From assembly GCF_032854445.1 (NCBI RefSeq), contig NC_088295.1, positions 13,379,385 to 13,443,384 of the forward strand: 64,000 bases of DNA, given 5' to 3'. Position numbers and translations under genes: made by a program. Within the stretch, counting starts at the first letter, position 1; the number at the start of each line of letters is the position of its first letter. Of the stretch, positions 46,968-58,900 are shown piece by piece. The DNA comes from Liolophura sinensis. Lineage: Eukaryota; Mollusca; Polyplacophora; Chitonida; Chitonidae. The notes beneath the pieces are model-generated. The model was not told the DNA's origin. It did not search any database and saw only the letters and a program-made list of their open reading frames with translations.

Positions 46968-48339
46968 TTTGACGCACCTCTTCCCTGCTCCAGGAAAATG
47001 CTGTCAAAGTTTGGCTTCAAGATTCCTACATGATAATCATCAATTGCTTGTTTGAATGTTTGTGTTTACATTATACACGCATGCTTTTATTGTTATTTCT
47101 TTCACATTTCACGCTAGCTGCTTCGAAAAATAGTCAGTCATATTCAGGTAAGAGGTTGAGTATAGTGCTGTGTTGAAACTTTTAATGAAATAAATTACCT
47201 CTGTTGCCATAACAAGTGCATGCGAAAAATATTTCTGAAAACGTTAAATGATTCGATTAGTTACTAACACGTACCTATGTTTGTTCTTGTGCTCTACTGT
47301 TATTGCTGAGCGTTGTATCGAAAAGTCATGAGTACAGTCAGTGTTTCGTAAATCTTGACTATACGGCTGAGATGGGATAGATTGTGTGCTATACTCTTGT
47401 GTTTACGTCATAATAAACCTACGGAAATATGCCATTTTTAAAGGCTAACTGCACCTGTGCCATATGTTGTGTGCTTTAAAGTCTTTTGAGTTTTTTATTT
47501 TCAATTCTTTTGAATAATATAACATGCAAATAAGTATTGATATGTTCTTTGGCTATGTACTGCATATAAAATTATCTTCGTGATGCATTAGTTACTTCTT
47601 CAGTTTTCTATGTACCTGTAAGTAAAATAATGATGTTGAAGATATCCAAAGCTGACTTGTGATACAATGAGACGTTCTAGCTATATTTTATTTTCCTTTT
47701 TTTTTGGAATAAAAAATATTTAAGTTACATATTGCAGAATTTAGTTGGTTTACTTGATTAAATAATACTCAACAGACACAGCGCCATTCCTTCCACTAGT
47801 AAACCCTGATGATTGCAGTAGGTATCTCTAAACTCTTTTGAAATAAATTTGTCTCTAAAAATAAAGAAACGACCACGCCAGAAGTTATTTATGAAATATC
47901 ATAAATATCGTTCTCGTGCAAGGTTAAAAGAGTAACCAAATTTATGCGTAATATTTATTGAGCTAATTCTTCACAGGAACAAGTATGGATCTCTGTCCAT
48001 GGCCTATCATAGGCTTTTCTGAGAGGTTCTATAGCTCAGATATCGCGTGTTCAAAGCCCTACCTCTGATTCCATATTACTGATTAAAAAACGGTCAATGT
48101 TGATGTTTTACCACAACAAAGTTTTAACGGTTTTTGTGTTGTCTAAAAAGTTGTATGTTTCGTTGAAAACAACAGGCTCTTGTTTCATACAGTTGCATGC
48201 TCAAGAGCCTTTCGTAAATACGCACCGTCGTGGTCAAGGTTTACTTGTGGGTAGAATAGAGCTTCGCGTGTTTATAAACCTTTTGTCATACGCAATGCAG
48301 TCATCAGGATATACCGTTCGAAGGAATGTCACTGTGTCT

Positions 48340-48945
48340 ACTCAGGAGCCTTTCGTCAATATACGTACTGCGGTGATCAGGGTATAGCGACAGAAGGAAT
48401 GGCGTTGTGTCTGCTGAGGAACCTTTTGTCAATACGTATTGCTGTGATCAGGGTATATTGCCAGAGGGAATGCCATTTTGTCTGCTGAGGAACCTTTCGT
48501 CAATACGTACTGCTTTGGTCGGGGTATACTGCCAGAGGGAATGGCGCTGTGTGGGCTGAGGAGCCTGTCGTCAATATACGTATTGCGATGGTCAGGGCAT
48601 ACTGTCAGAGGGAATGGCGCTGTGTTTGCTTAGGAAACATTCGTCAATACGTCCTACAGTGGTCAGGGTATACTGCCAGAGGGAATGGCGCTGTGTTTGC
48701 TTAGGAAACATTCGTCAATACGTCCTACAGTGGTCAGGGTATACTGCCAGAGGGAATGGCGCTGTGTTTGCTTAGGAAACATTCGTCAATACGTCCTACA
48801 GTGGTCAGGGTATACTGCCAGAGGGAATGGCGCTGTGTTTGCTTAGGAAACATTCGTCAATACGTCCTACAGTGGTCAGGGTATACTGCCAGAGGGAATG
48901 GCGCTGTGTCTGCTGAGGAACCAAAGCGCCATTCTACCCACCTGT
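48340..48945. repeat. 71-bp tandem repeat array, about 8 copies
   Basis: The unit contains ggtcagggtatactgccaga, gggaatggcgctgtgtttgc, ttaggaaacattcgtcaata and cgtcctacagt. The four right-hand copies (48.60-48.90 kb) are almost identical; the left copies are more diverged (ctgaggaacctttcgtcaat). This pattern suggests recent expansion at the right end. Confidence 0.85.
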
Positions 48946-49225
48946 AAACCTTGACCCCCGCAATACGTATTTGCGAACGGTTCTTGAACATGCAACTGTA
49001 CTAGTCAAGAACCCATTTTTTTTTTTCAACGAGACAAATAAAACACCATTAGACCTTGAATGTGGTCAAACATACCTATTTGCTCTTATCCATACCCTTA
49101 TTTTTATTCTATAATCCACAATCTTAAATAAGTAGCAGCAAGTACTAAATATTTTTGTATAATAGAAAGGGAAGGTTATCTCCAAATTATGAATGAATAA
49201 TATTTCGGATCAATATAAATATATA

Positions 49226-49275
49226 TTTATTTGATTGGTGTTTTACGCCGTATTTAAGGACATTTCACTTCAGTA
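49226..49275 (-). repeat. V-SINE tail fragment
   Basis: atttatttgattggtgtttt followed by acgccgtatttaaggacatt is the 3' end of the V-SINE. Nothing further is present. Confidence 0.5.
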
Positions 49276-49299
49276 TGAATATTTCGACATCTTATTAAT

Positions 49300-52200
49300 G
49301 CCATCGTCAGGAATGGTACCACAGGTACAACTAGTGATATTGAGGTTATATACCTCATGACCGTATTTCAGTCACATCATCTGAACAATGTCAATTCACC
49401 AGAAGCCTCGATACTACACTATACAGTTTAGGACTTCCCCCACCTAATGGCTAAAGCTTTGACTTGTTACTAGTGTGTTGCCGTGGTACACTTTGTCTAT
49501 AACTTTCTTATTACTCACGCTGATGTGGAAACGAAAGTCGCTTTTTGGAAAGCCCTCCAACCACTGGACGAGTTGAGCAAGTATTGATGACTGAAGCAAT
49601 TCGCAGTTGTGTAAGTGATCGAGGCTCTCACTACTACCTGTTGGGTGTTCACTTTAGCCGACTAAATAGCTATCTTTGAGTTTTGTTAATGTGCAAGTTA
49701 CTTTAAGCACGACTTTATCACCGACAATGGCGAATGGTAGCCATTCATATGACACTAGTAAACCATGAAGGGTGTTCTAAGTCGAGCATAGCAAAACAAC
49801 CAATAACACCAGTCCCCAAAGGAATATATAAGAAATAAAATATATTAATTGTACGCGAAGCTGGTAATAATTACGAGAAAAGCGGTCATCAGTGTTCAGT
49901 GATGCAGTAAAAACAGTCCAGTTTCTAGGCATTATATTTTAGTCAAATTTTAAAAGCAAAGTGAATAATTTCCACGTCAAAATACAAACATATGTATTTT
50001 ACAGACGCACTTTGCTTCATGAAAGCATCATGTCGACATAATAAACAGACCAAGCTGATTGTTCTGCCTACATTTGCTAACAAGAGTGTTGAACCGACTG
50101 TAAGATTTTATAAACTTACGGTGAAGGCTTTTGATGAGATCCTTGACATACGAGGTTTTGAAACAAAATACTTGTGACCTAGACGGAAATAATCAGAGTT
50201 TACATCTGTTCATCTTTATACAGAAATAGGCCCAAATAAGATGTAGGCCTACTTACTGTCTCTTTCAAATCCAACGAAGTTGGACAGATTTTTTCACCGC
50301 CTCGGTAATATGGGGATCATTAATTGATAAAAGGTCAATAATACGTCTGGAAAATGAAAGTGATCGAGAGTTTGGGGCCAACTACCTACGTTGGCCCCAA
50401 ATAACCGAGTCTTCAATTAACCGTAAAGTACGCCCTGAACAGTAATCGAGGTCATTGATTACGAAAAAAGATCGGTTTTGACTTGGAAGTCTACCTAAAC
50501 CCTATCAGCTCGAAGTGAACAATCAGCTAAACATGTCAACGTTATCAAATATCAAAAGGACAAGATCAAGACTTGAACAGGGATTTTAAAAAAAAAATAG
50601 CTGACATGAACACCATTACTCAATCTACGTTTCTAATTAAATTACACGATTGGGTTGGCTTTTTTACTGTAGGGATGCACACTGGATGCTTTCATAGGCA
50701 CTTTCTTGGTAGATTTTGGAGACGGCCGTCAAAGGTCTCTTGTTGTTAAAGCGCTTGCTTTTCATCTTTTAGGACACACGACAGGCAGATTCAAACCAGT
50801 GAGTTTGTAGATTCCACCGGTGTCGCTGTTCACGTGGCCTTTGATACAATAAGTACAATAATGACGCTCCTTTGGATATTAGCACAGTTTATCATTCGTT
50901 AAAGTCCAACTGATATTGTACTCATATCTACGTCACATATGGGAATGTTCGTCAGTAACTGGCCAAAGATCAGTGGCGTACCCAGGGCAGTACGGAAAAT
51001 AATCCAGTCAGAGGCGTTAAACAACACTTAAATACTAAAAAATAAACTTTTAGTCGTGAAGTAATTGACCATGGTTAGAGGACTAGGGGAAATCGCTGCT
51101 TCTACTAGGGGTCAGGGTAGTAGCATGGCCCTAAGAAACTGTTTGTGAAAATGGAATGAGTGAGTGGAAGAATTCCTAACCAATAATGTTTTTTTCTTCT
51201 CACCATATCTTGACATCTGTATGTTCTCATAATCGAATATGTTTACTCAGGATTGCATAATATAGGGTTACGCTAACAATGTCTTTCGTCAACGAAACAC
51301 ACGTCCCTATTACTACTACTTTGGTAATTATTAGCCCTACATGGCTCCGCCTCTGCTGACACACCAGAGTATTAGCAGATGTGGAGCCATATATAAGTCT
51401 AAGTTATACCAAAATGCAATATATCAAGGACTGGTACATGTTTACCGATGAAATAAATAAATGTGGTTTAAAGGAAGAGAGCATTAGGTACGTTATACTT
51501 TTTATTTCCTTAATTCCTTAAGATTTGAATAATCTAACAATGTAGTATATTAATACCATAATCAGGTAGCAGTATAAAAAAATAATTTGTATGGGTCGAG
51601 CGTTTTCCCGGTTATCCAAAGTTAACAGTACCGTTATTATTTTATCTCATGATTATTGTCCTCGGTAAAGATGTGGCACACTAACACAAGATTAGTGTGC
51701 CGTGTGTGGGGAAACAGACCTCCTTACCGTCCTGACAATATATGTGTACACGGACTTATCAAATTGATAATGCTCTAATCGACACTATCAGAGTCGCCTT
51801 CAGATAACTCGTACAATTTATGAACAGCGATTGAAGTCATATTACAACAGTTCAGAAACAAATCAGAGTACCATTTGGTGATATATGACCATCTCTGGAC
51901 TGAGAGGTTGGCTAGGTCTAGGCAGTGTTAATGGTGGATTTGTTCCAGCTCACACTATTAAGGGCTTTTCTAGTTGGACAGTATTGCTATCACCAGAAGT
52001 CATTTAACAGATTAAAAGACTTGTGATATATCACATGCTAGGTATAATGGGGTTGTCATAGTGTGATACATTTCTCTGTTCAGTTAATAGGACAGCAGCT
52101 TTAGACTCACGTGAGTCACTCAGGCTCAGTTAAAGCTAGGGTTGTTTGCAATGATAAAATACCGAATTTTGATTTTCTCTTATCTGACAGCCAATCAAAT

Positions 52201-52400
52201 CCATAGCTAGACGCAACACTACGCTGCACCGCACCTTCATACCCGAAGCCCCAAAAACAGCATGCAGCAAATCACCAGAAAGCCCGAAATTCTGCTGTAA
52301 ACCCTCAGAACTCAACCTCCATACTGTAAACTCTCCGAAAGCCACACTCACATCAACATCAACAACCTCCATGCTGTACAACAACGGAAATCTACCAAAC
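49300..52400. other. Intergenic DNA with short hairpins
   Basis: No gene recognised. TTTGGGGCCAAC (50371-50382) is perfectly inverted at 50390-50401. ggcacactaa and ttagtgtgcc pair near 51.67-51.70 kb. atggctccgcctctgctga pairs imperfectly with agcagatgtggagccat near 51.34-51.39 kb. These could be worn MITE remnants. Confidence 0.45.
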
Positions 52401-52429
52401 CCTCATGCTATAACTTACAGAATTCCGAC

Positions 52430-54760
52430 AAACCCTTATGCTGTAAACTTCCCACATCCCACATGCTATAAACCATAAAAACCCAACAACCCTCACGCTG
52501 CAAAGCTTGAGAAACCCAACAATTCTCACGCTGCAAAGCTTGAGAAACCCAACAACCCTCACGAAAATCTAACAACCCTCATGCTGCAAAGCCTGAGAAA
52601 CCCAAAAATCCTCATGAAAGCCTAACATCCCTCATGCTGTAAACTTAAAAAAACCCAACAACCCTCATGCTATTAACCTAGACAATCCCTTATGCTGTAA
52701 ACCCAGAGAAACCCACCAATCTTCATGCTGTAAACCCAGAGAAACCCACCAACACTCATGCTGTAAACTCAGAGAAACCTGACAATCCCTTATGCAATAA
52801 ACCCAGAGAAACCCAACAACCCTCATGTTGTAAACCCAGAGAAACCCACAAACGCTCATGCTGTAAACGCAGAGAAACCCACCACCCCTCATGCTGTAAA
52901 CCCAGAGAAACCTGACAAATCTTCATGCTGTAAATCCAGAGAAACCCATCAACACTCATGCTGTAAACCCAGAGAAACCTGACAGCCCCTCATGCTGTAA
53001 ACCAAGAGAAACCAACCAGCCCTCATGCTGTAAACCAAGAGAAACCTGACAAATCTTCATGCTGTAAACCCAGAGAAACCCACCAACACTCATGCTGTGA
53101 ACTCAGAGAAACCTGACAATCCCTTATGCAATAAACCCAGAGAAACCCACAAACGCTCATGCCGTAAACTCACAGAAACCTGACAACCCTCACGCTGAAA
53201 ACCCAGAGAAACCCACCCACATTCATGCTGTAAACCCATAGAAACCTGACAATCCCTTATGCAATAAACCCAGAGAAACCCACAAACGCTCATGCCGTAA
53301 ACTCACAGAAACCTGACAACCCTCATGCTGAAAACCCAGAGAAACCCACCAACACTCATGCTGTAAACCCAGAGAAACCTGACAACCCCTCACGCTGTAA
53401 ACCCAGAGAAACCCACCAGCCCTCATGCTGTAAACCCTGAGAAACCTGACAAATCTTCATGCTGTAAATCCAAAAAAACCTGACAACCCCTCATGCTATA
53501 AACCAAGAGAAACCCACCGACACCCTTGCTGTAAACCCAGAAAAACCTGACAGCCCCTCATGCTGTAAACCCAAAGAAACCCACCAATCTTCATGCTGTA
53601 AGCCCAGAGAAACCCACCAACCCTCATGCTGTAAACCCAGAGAAACCCAACAACCTTCATGCTGTAAACCCAGAGAAACCTACCAATCCTCATGCTGTAA
53701 ACCCAGAGAAACCTGACAACCCTCAAGCTGTAAACAAAGAGAAGCCCACCAACCCTCATGCTGTAAACCCAGTGAAACCCACCAACTCTCATGCTGTAAA
53801 CCAAGAGAAAGCCACCAACCCTCATGCTGTAAACCAAGAGAAACCCACCAACCCTCCGGCTTTAAACCCCTCAGAGAAACCTGATAAATCTGTATGCTGT
53901 AAACCAACAGAAATCTGACAACCCCTCATGCTGTAAACCCAAAGAAACCTGACAACCCTCATGCTGTAAACCCAGAAAAAACCTGATAAATCTTCATGCT
54001 CTAAACCCAGAGAGCCTGATAAATCTTCATGCTGTAAACCCAGAGAAACCTGACAACCCCTCATGCTGTAAACCCAGAGAAACCCACCAACACTCATGCT
54101 GTAAACCCAGAGAAACCAACCAACCCTCGTGCTGTAAACCAAGAGAAACCCACCAACTCTCATGCTGTAAAACCTGAGACCTGATAAATCTGTATGCTGT
54201 AACCCAGAGAAACCCACCAATCCTCATGCTGTAAACCCAAAGAAACCTGACAACCCTCATGCTGTAAACCCAGAAAAAACCTAATAAATCTTCATGCTGT
54301 AAACCCAGAGAAACCTGACAACCCCTCATGCTGTAAACCCAGAGAAACCCACCAACACTCATGCTGTAAACCCAGAGAAACCCACCAACCCTCATGCTGT
54401 AAACCAAGAGAAACCCACCAACACTAATGCTGAAAACCCAGAGAAACCCACCAACTCTCATGCTGTAAAACCAGAGAAACCTGACAACCCTATGCTGTAA
54501 CCCAGAGAAACCCACCAATCCTCATGCTGTAAACCCAGTGAAACCCACCAACCCTCATGCTGTAAACCAAGAGAAACCTGACAACCCTCATGCTGTAACC
54601 CAGAGAAACCTACCCACGTTCATGCTGTAAACCCAGTGAAACCCACCAACCCTCAGGCTGTAAACCAAGAGAAACCTGACAAACCTTCATGCTGTAAACC
54701 CAGAGAAACCTGACAAACCTTCATGCTGTAAACCCAGAGTAACCTGACAACCCCTTATGC
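52430..54760. repeat. 33/34-bp satellite array, about 70 copies, with higher-order units
   Basis: The basic unit is atgctgtaaacccagagaaa plus cccaccaaccctc (33 bp), alternating with a 34-bp form having cctgacaacccctc. The left end is more degenerate. A four-unit block (cttatgcaataaacccagag, acgctcatgccgtaaactca, gctgaaaaccc) occurs near 53.11-53.22 and again near 53.25-53.35 kb, so there is higher-order structure. It lies about 0.8 kb beyond the 3' end of ERCC6. Confidence 0.9.
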
Positions 54761-55207
54761 CACAATTTCATGGCTATGTCATGGATTTGACGCTCTTTGA
54801 TATAAAATTATCTATAAAATTTATTTTAAATTATGTTTTGTTACTTCAGTTCTGTGTTTCCAGTACAAAACTTTTGGAGAAGTAAATCATCGCCTTCGCC
54901 TGGTACCTGACAAACCTCAAGCAGAGCTAGATTTAAATACAAGACATTGGGAGTAAAGGGTCAGACAGTGGCAGAGCACTGCAATGCATTATCTACACCT
55001 ATCTGATGCGACAAATCAAACTGTGTAAGGGTTGCTTCTTTACATGGGGAAACAAACTGTGCAAGGGTTGTCAAATTCTTTGTCACAGGGTTATGTCAAT
55101 ATAACACACAAACTTTTTAGACACGTTTTCCATTCATCAGGTACTAACATGTCTATTTCTAAGGCAGAAAAAGTGTACATGACATACAAATTGTTTGGAA
55201 AATTTTC

Positions 55208-55213
55208 TTTATT
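55208..55213 (-). terminator. Candidate ERCC6 poly(A) signal
   Basis: AATAAA on the minus strand, about 310 bases past the ERCC6 stop codon. Chosen as the first canonical hexamer noticed; not supported by transcript data. Confidence 0.3.
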
Positions 55214-55522
55214 CGATCAGTTGTGCCATACTGCAGACATGCAAATGAACCCTCTGTGATACCTGTCAATGAACTTTAAGATTTGGCAGTGAAAGCTGGA
55301 TTGCTGGAATGTATGCACTGACCCCAAAGTCACTCTGAGATTCACTAACAAATCTGAAGAGCTTGTGTATATTCAGAAAATGAGATGGGTGCCACTCATT
55401 ATACACTGACCCGCAGTGTCTTACTCATGTTGATACTCTCCACAACGCAACACTAAGCCGCCAGTAATAACTTACTTGACGTTCACTAGATACTTCAAAA
55501 GCTAAATCTGTATTACACAGTA

Positions 55523-55945
55523 TTATCTATATGCTGCTTTGAGGCGCCAAATTCCAACATCACTTGAGCGATCAAAGTCACAGATCTGTCTAAGCATGGC
55601 CTTGAACTTGGCTGAATCACCAGGTGGGAGTTTCACACCGAATTCATCCAGCAGTTCCTGAGTGGAAGCCTGCCCATCTATGTGACACTGAAATGCTATA
55701 AAGTTTCTGATATCTGTGATGAGTTCCATGTGTTTATCATCTGCAGCATCACTGGGTGGGGCTGTTCTGTCCTCCTCCCCATCATCTTGACAGCTACTGA
55801 CATTCCGCGCCCTCATACGTGACAGCAGCTCCCCTGACGACATCACATTCTGTTTGGAAGAACTGAACAAACCCGTGCTCTTCTTATTCCCAGCAAAAGT
55901 TCCATCAAAGGCCTTGGAAGCTTCTGACTTGTCCTTATGCCCATT
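55523..55945 (-). CDS. ERCC6: ERCC6 terminal exon (ubiquitin-binding / winged-helix end)
   Basis: Contains [13 protein letters not shown] (human SSLLAKMRARN), then [34 protein letters not shown] and [10 protein letters not shown] followed by a stop. This matches the human MRNFIAFQAHTDGQAST ... GIWKLKPEYC. The region binds ubiquitin and partner repair factors in human CSB. Confidence 0.93.
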   Translation of the reverse strand, partial: NGHKDKSEASKAFDGTFAGNKKSTGLFSSSKQNVMSSGELLSRMRARNVSSCQDDGEEDRTAPPSDAADDKHMELITDIRNFIAFQCHIDGQASTQELLDEFGVKLPPGDSAKFKAMLRQICDFDRSSDVGIWRLKAAYR

Positions 55946-58900
55946 CTGAAAAAAAAAAAATGTCAACATGTTAACAATCAGCATTAATACAAGAGAGCAC
56001 ACTGTTAATATGCATGACAATAAAGTCTGAGTCAAATCACTCACTTTCATGATTATGCTTGCCATATAGTACAAGAATCTTTGAATACATACTTGTTAAG
56101 GCTAGCTTGCACTGGTCATACAGCGTTTCTTATCAACCTATGAGATCAAAAACATTATACTGCTTAATACAGAGCATCTCAGGGAAGGGCTTTAAACCAC
56201 TGGGACATCCCATAAACACTGTGAGCCAATCAATGGCCAGCTCTGCTCTACAATGACTTATATCTAAACCAGTTTCAATATTAACCTGGTCACACAACAG
56301 TTGACTGATATCAGTTTCATGGTAAACTTACATGAACATGGTTTAAGCTTTTCACATCAGTACCCGATTGACTGAAGATGACACGTATGTTTTGCATTCA
56401 AACTGTAAAGTTAATTCACCTTACAATTACAAGCACACCGAAACCAGCATAAAACTGACATCATGATTACCTGAAATTCTGAAGATGAGGGTTTTGGGCT
56501 AGGCTCAGCAATCAAGCTGTTTTTCTTCCGGCCAAATCTTGGTCTACATGCAAAACAGAACAGATATTGTTCAGCCAAAGTACACACAAACAATGGACAT
56601 GGAAAACATTGTGTAAATACACATACAGAAAACTGACTAAATGTTCTAACCTAATGTCTTTATCAATGAATATCGAATATATAATATTAATCTGGGATAA
56701 CATACATTGATCTACATTGGGAAGGAAACTCTTGTACATGAATAAAGCCTCCCAGTGACTTTCTCCACAACCACCTCATCTACTTGACACTTGCGAAGTA
56801 TAATGCTCATGACTCACGATTAAAGGAAGTTCAGTGCTGAGTACTGAAAAATTAAGTGTGCAAAATCGACAATGACAAACATTTTTTTCAACTGGCATTA
56901 CCTTCAACATGCTGGGTCAAAAAGCTATATGTGCTTTCTTGCGAATTTCAAAGGGTTTTATGACTGTAAAGCAAGGTCTTTAACAGACATGATTCTTTTC
57001 AATGGGCACTGCAATAATTCTATCAAATAAGAATATGGACTGTACTATGGTACCTACACAATAAAAGTATATAACACAAAACATTTATATGACAACCACC
57101 CAAATGTAAGCATCAAGCAACAGGTAAGTGTACTGACCGTGAGTTGGTCATCCCACCTCCTTGCTGGCCAGTCCAATTAGGAACTCCACTGAGTGCATTC
57201 ATACAATGTCGGCGGGACTTCTTTAAAGCAGCTGCGGCTTCCCGAGCAACTTTTTCCGCTTCCCCCTCCACTAAGGCATAGTCCATCTTACTAGCCTCCT
57301 CAATCACATCGTGCTTTAAGGCACCTTGAATACCTGGAATCAGAAACATACCCCGTATACTGACAGTACGTCCCACACTTGATATTATAATACCACAGGT
57401 AAAGCTTTCAAGATTCAAAACGGCCAGCCAGCATGATTTTCTTCATTAGAATATTCACATATGTCAGAGGGATAACATTATACTATAACTGCAAGCAAAA
57501 ATTATACTTACATAAAACATGAAATAAACGAGGAACATCTGACAAAATTCTTTATATCTGTCTGATAACACACTTACCCGTTTTCTTGAAGAGTTTTTTC
57601 AGCACATAATCATCTTGATGTGAGGAGATATTTTCTGTTGTGTCCTCAGCTTTCTTATTGGGCTGATATTCACTAAGTTTAGACAGGTGAGAAATCCTTT
57701 CACCCTCAAACTCTATAACAACAATGGAAACAGACATTTTAAAGCCAAGTCTATTGTTTAATATATGTCGTTGCAAACAGGAATCTATAATATACATAGA
57801 CAGCCAACACACTAGCTAAATTGTGGTCCTGGACTCCTGGTGGTTTATTTTAGGAAATTAGCCAACGGCCTTATAATATGTTAATCCTTAATAATACATG
57901 TTTCAGCACAAACAAGTCTCATATATACTGTTTCATATTTGTATCCAAAACCAAAACACAAACCTGCATCTTTGTTCCTCTTTGATTTCTTCTTTTTCTT
58001 TCTCCTCTGACTGCAGCTGTCTGATGATGTCAGCTCAGCATTGTCCTTCGTCACCCCATTGGAGGGTGAATGAGAGCCCAGACTTCCTTGCCCAATCTTT
58101 AGGCTCAATTTTCTTGCTAGAGCTCGCAGTTTATCTGTCTTGTCATTGGAAGTTTCTGTGTCTGCATCATTTACTTTGTTCTTGGTCTCCTTTCTTTTGA
58201 CAGGTAGAGCTTCATTCTTCATTGCATCAAAACGATTTACCTTTTGGCTCACTGTGATCTCTGACCCAGTCCCAGCGAATATAGCACTGGTTTCTGTGCC
58301 CTCCTTGTTGTCATTTGTTCCCAGGGTAAACAGTTCATACAAGTCATTGGTTTTGAAAAAGCGTCTTTGCTTCGGATCTTTCAATACTCTGTTTGTCAGG
58401 AACTGTTTAAATATTTGTCTGTGGTATATTTTCTCCTCTATTGTACCTGTGGTGAGTAACCTGTAGATGGTGACTTGTCTGCTCTGACCAATTCTCCAAG
58501 CCCTCTCACGAGCCTGCATATCTGTACTGGGGTTCCAATCAGGGTCAAAAATAACAACACGATTTGCCCCAGTTAGATTTACACCCAGCCCTCCAACACG
58601 GGTCGTCAGTAGAAACACAAAGATGTCAGGGTTCTGAAATTAAAGTAGAAATCTATTTCATCTTGTATATACACATAAGATCTATGGCAGGGAAATAACT
58701 CTGTTCAAATCAAAAATTCAGGAAACTATTCAAAACAGGTAATTTCCAGAAGCAATTCAATAATGGAAGTTTATGACTATAAACAGAGATGTTAAAACAA
58801 TTTGCCAGGAATACAGTGAATATCTTGGTCTGGAAAGGGGGAGCCTTTTGCACTTGTAAGGCAGTAAATCACCTGTGTTTAGTTAAAGTCAAAACCTGAA

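Larger units (their letters stand above)
37340..47550. repeat. Segmental duplication, copy 2 (carries PLAC8-like gene 2)
   Basis: Direct-orientation partner of 18.34-32.12 kb. Relative to copy 1 it has about 2.5 kb of extra DNA at 39.1-42.0 kb, including a solo LTR and a SINE, and lacks the LINE and Tc1-like insertions. Non-coding identity looks like roughly 70-80% by eye. Confidence 0.8.

Noticed and set aside
48340-48945. CRISPR array
   Set aside because: The whole 71-bp unit repeats, with no unique spacers between short repeats, and the genome is eukaryotic.
52665-54518. Several overlapping repetitive reading frames on the minus strand
   Set aside because: All lie inside the 33/34-bp satellite and change frame as the unit length shifts; periodic sequence alone explains them.
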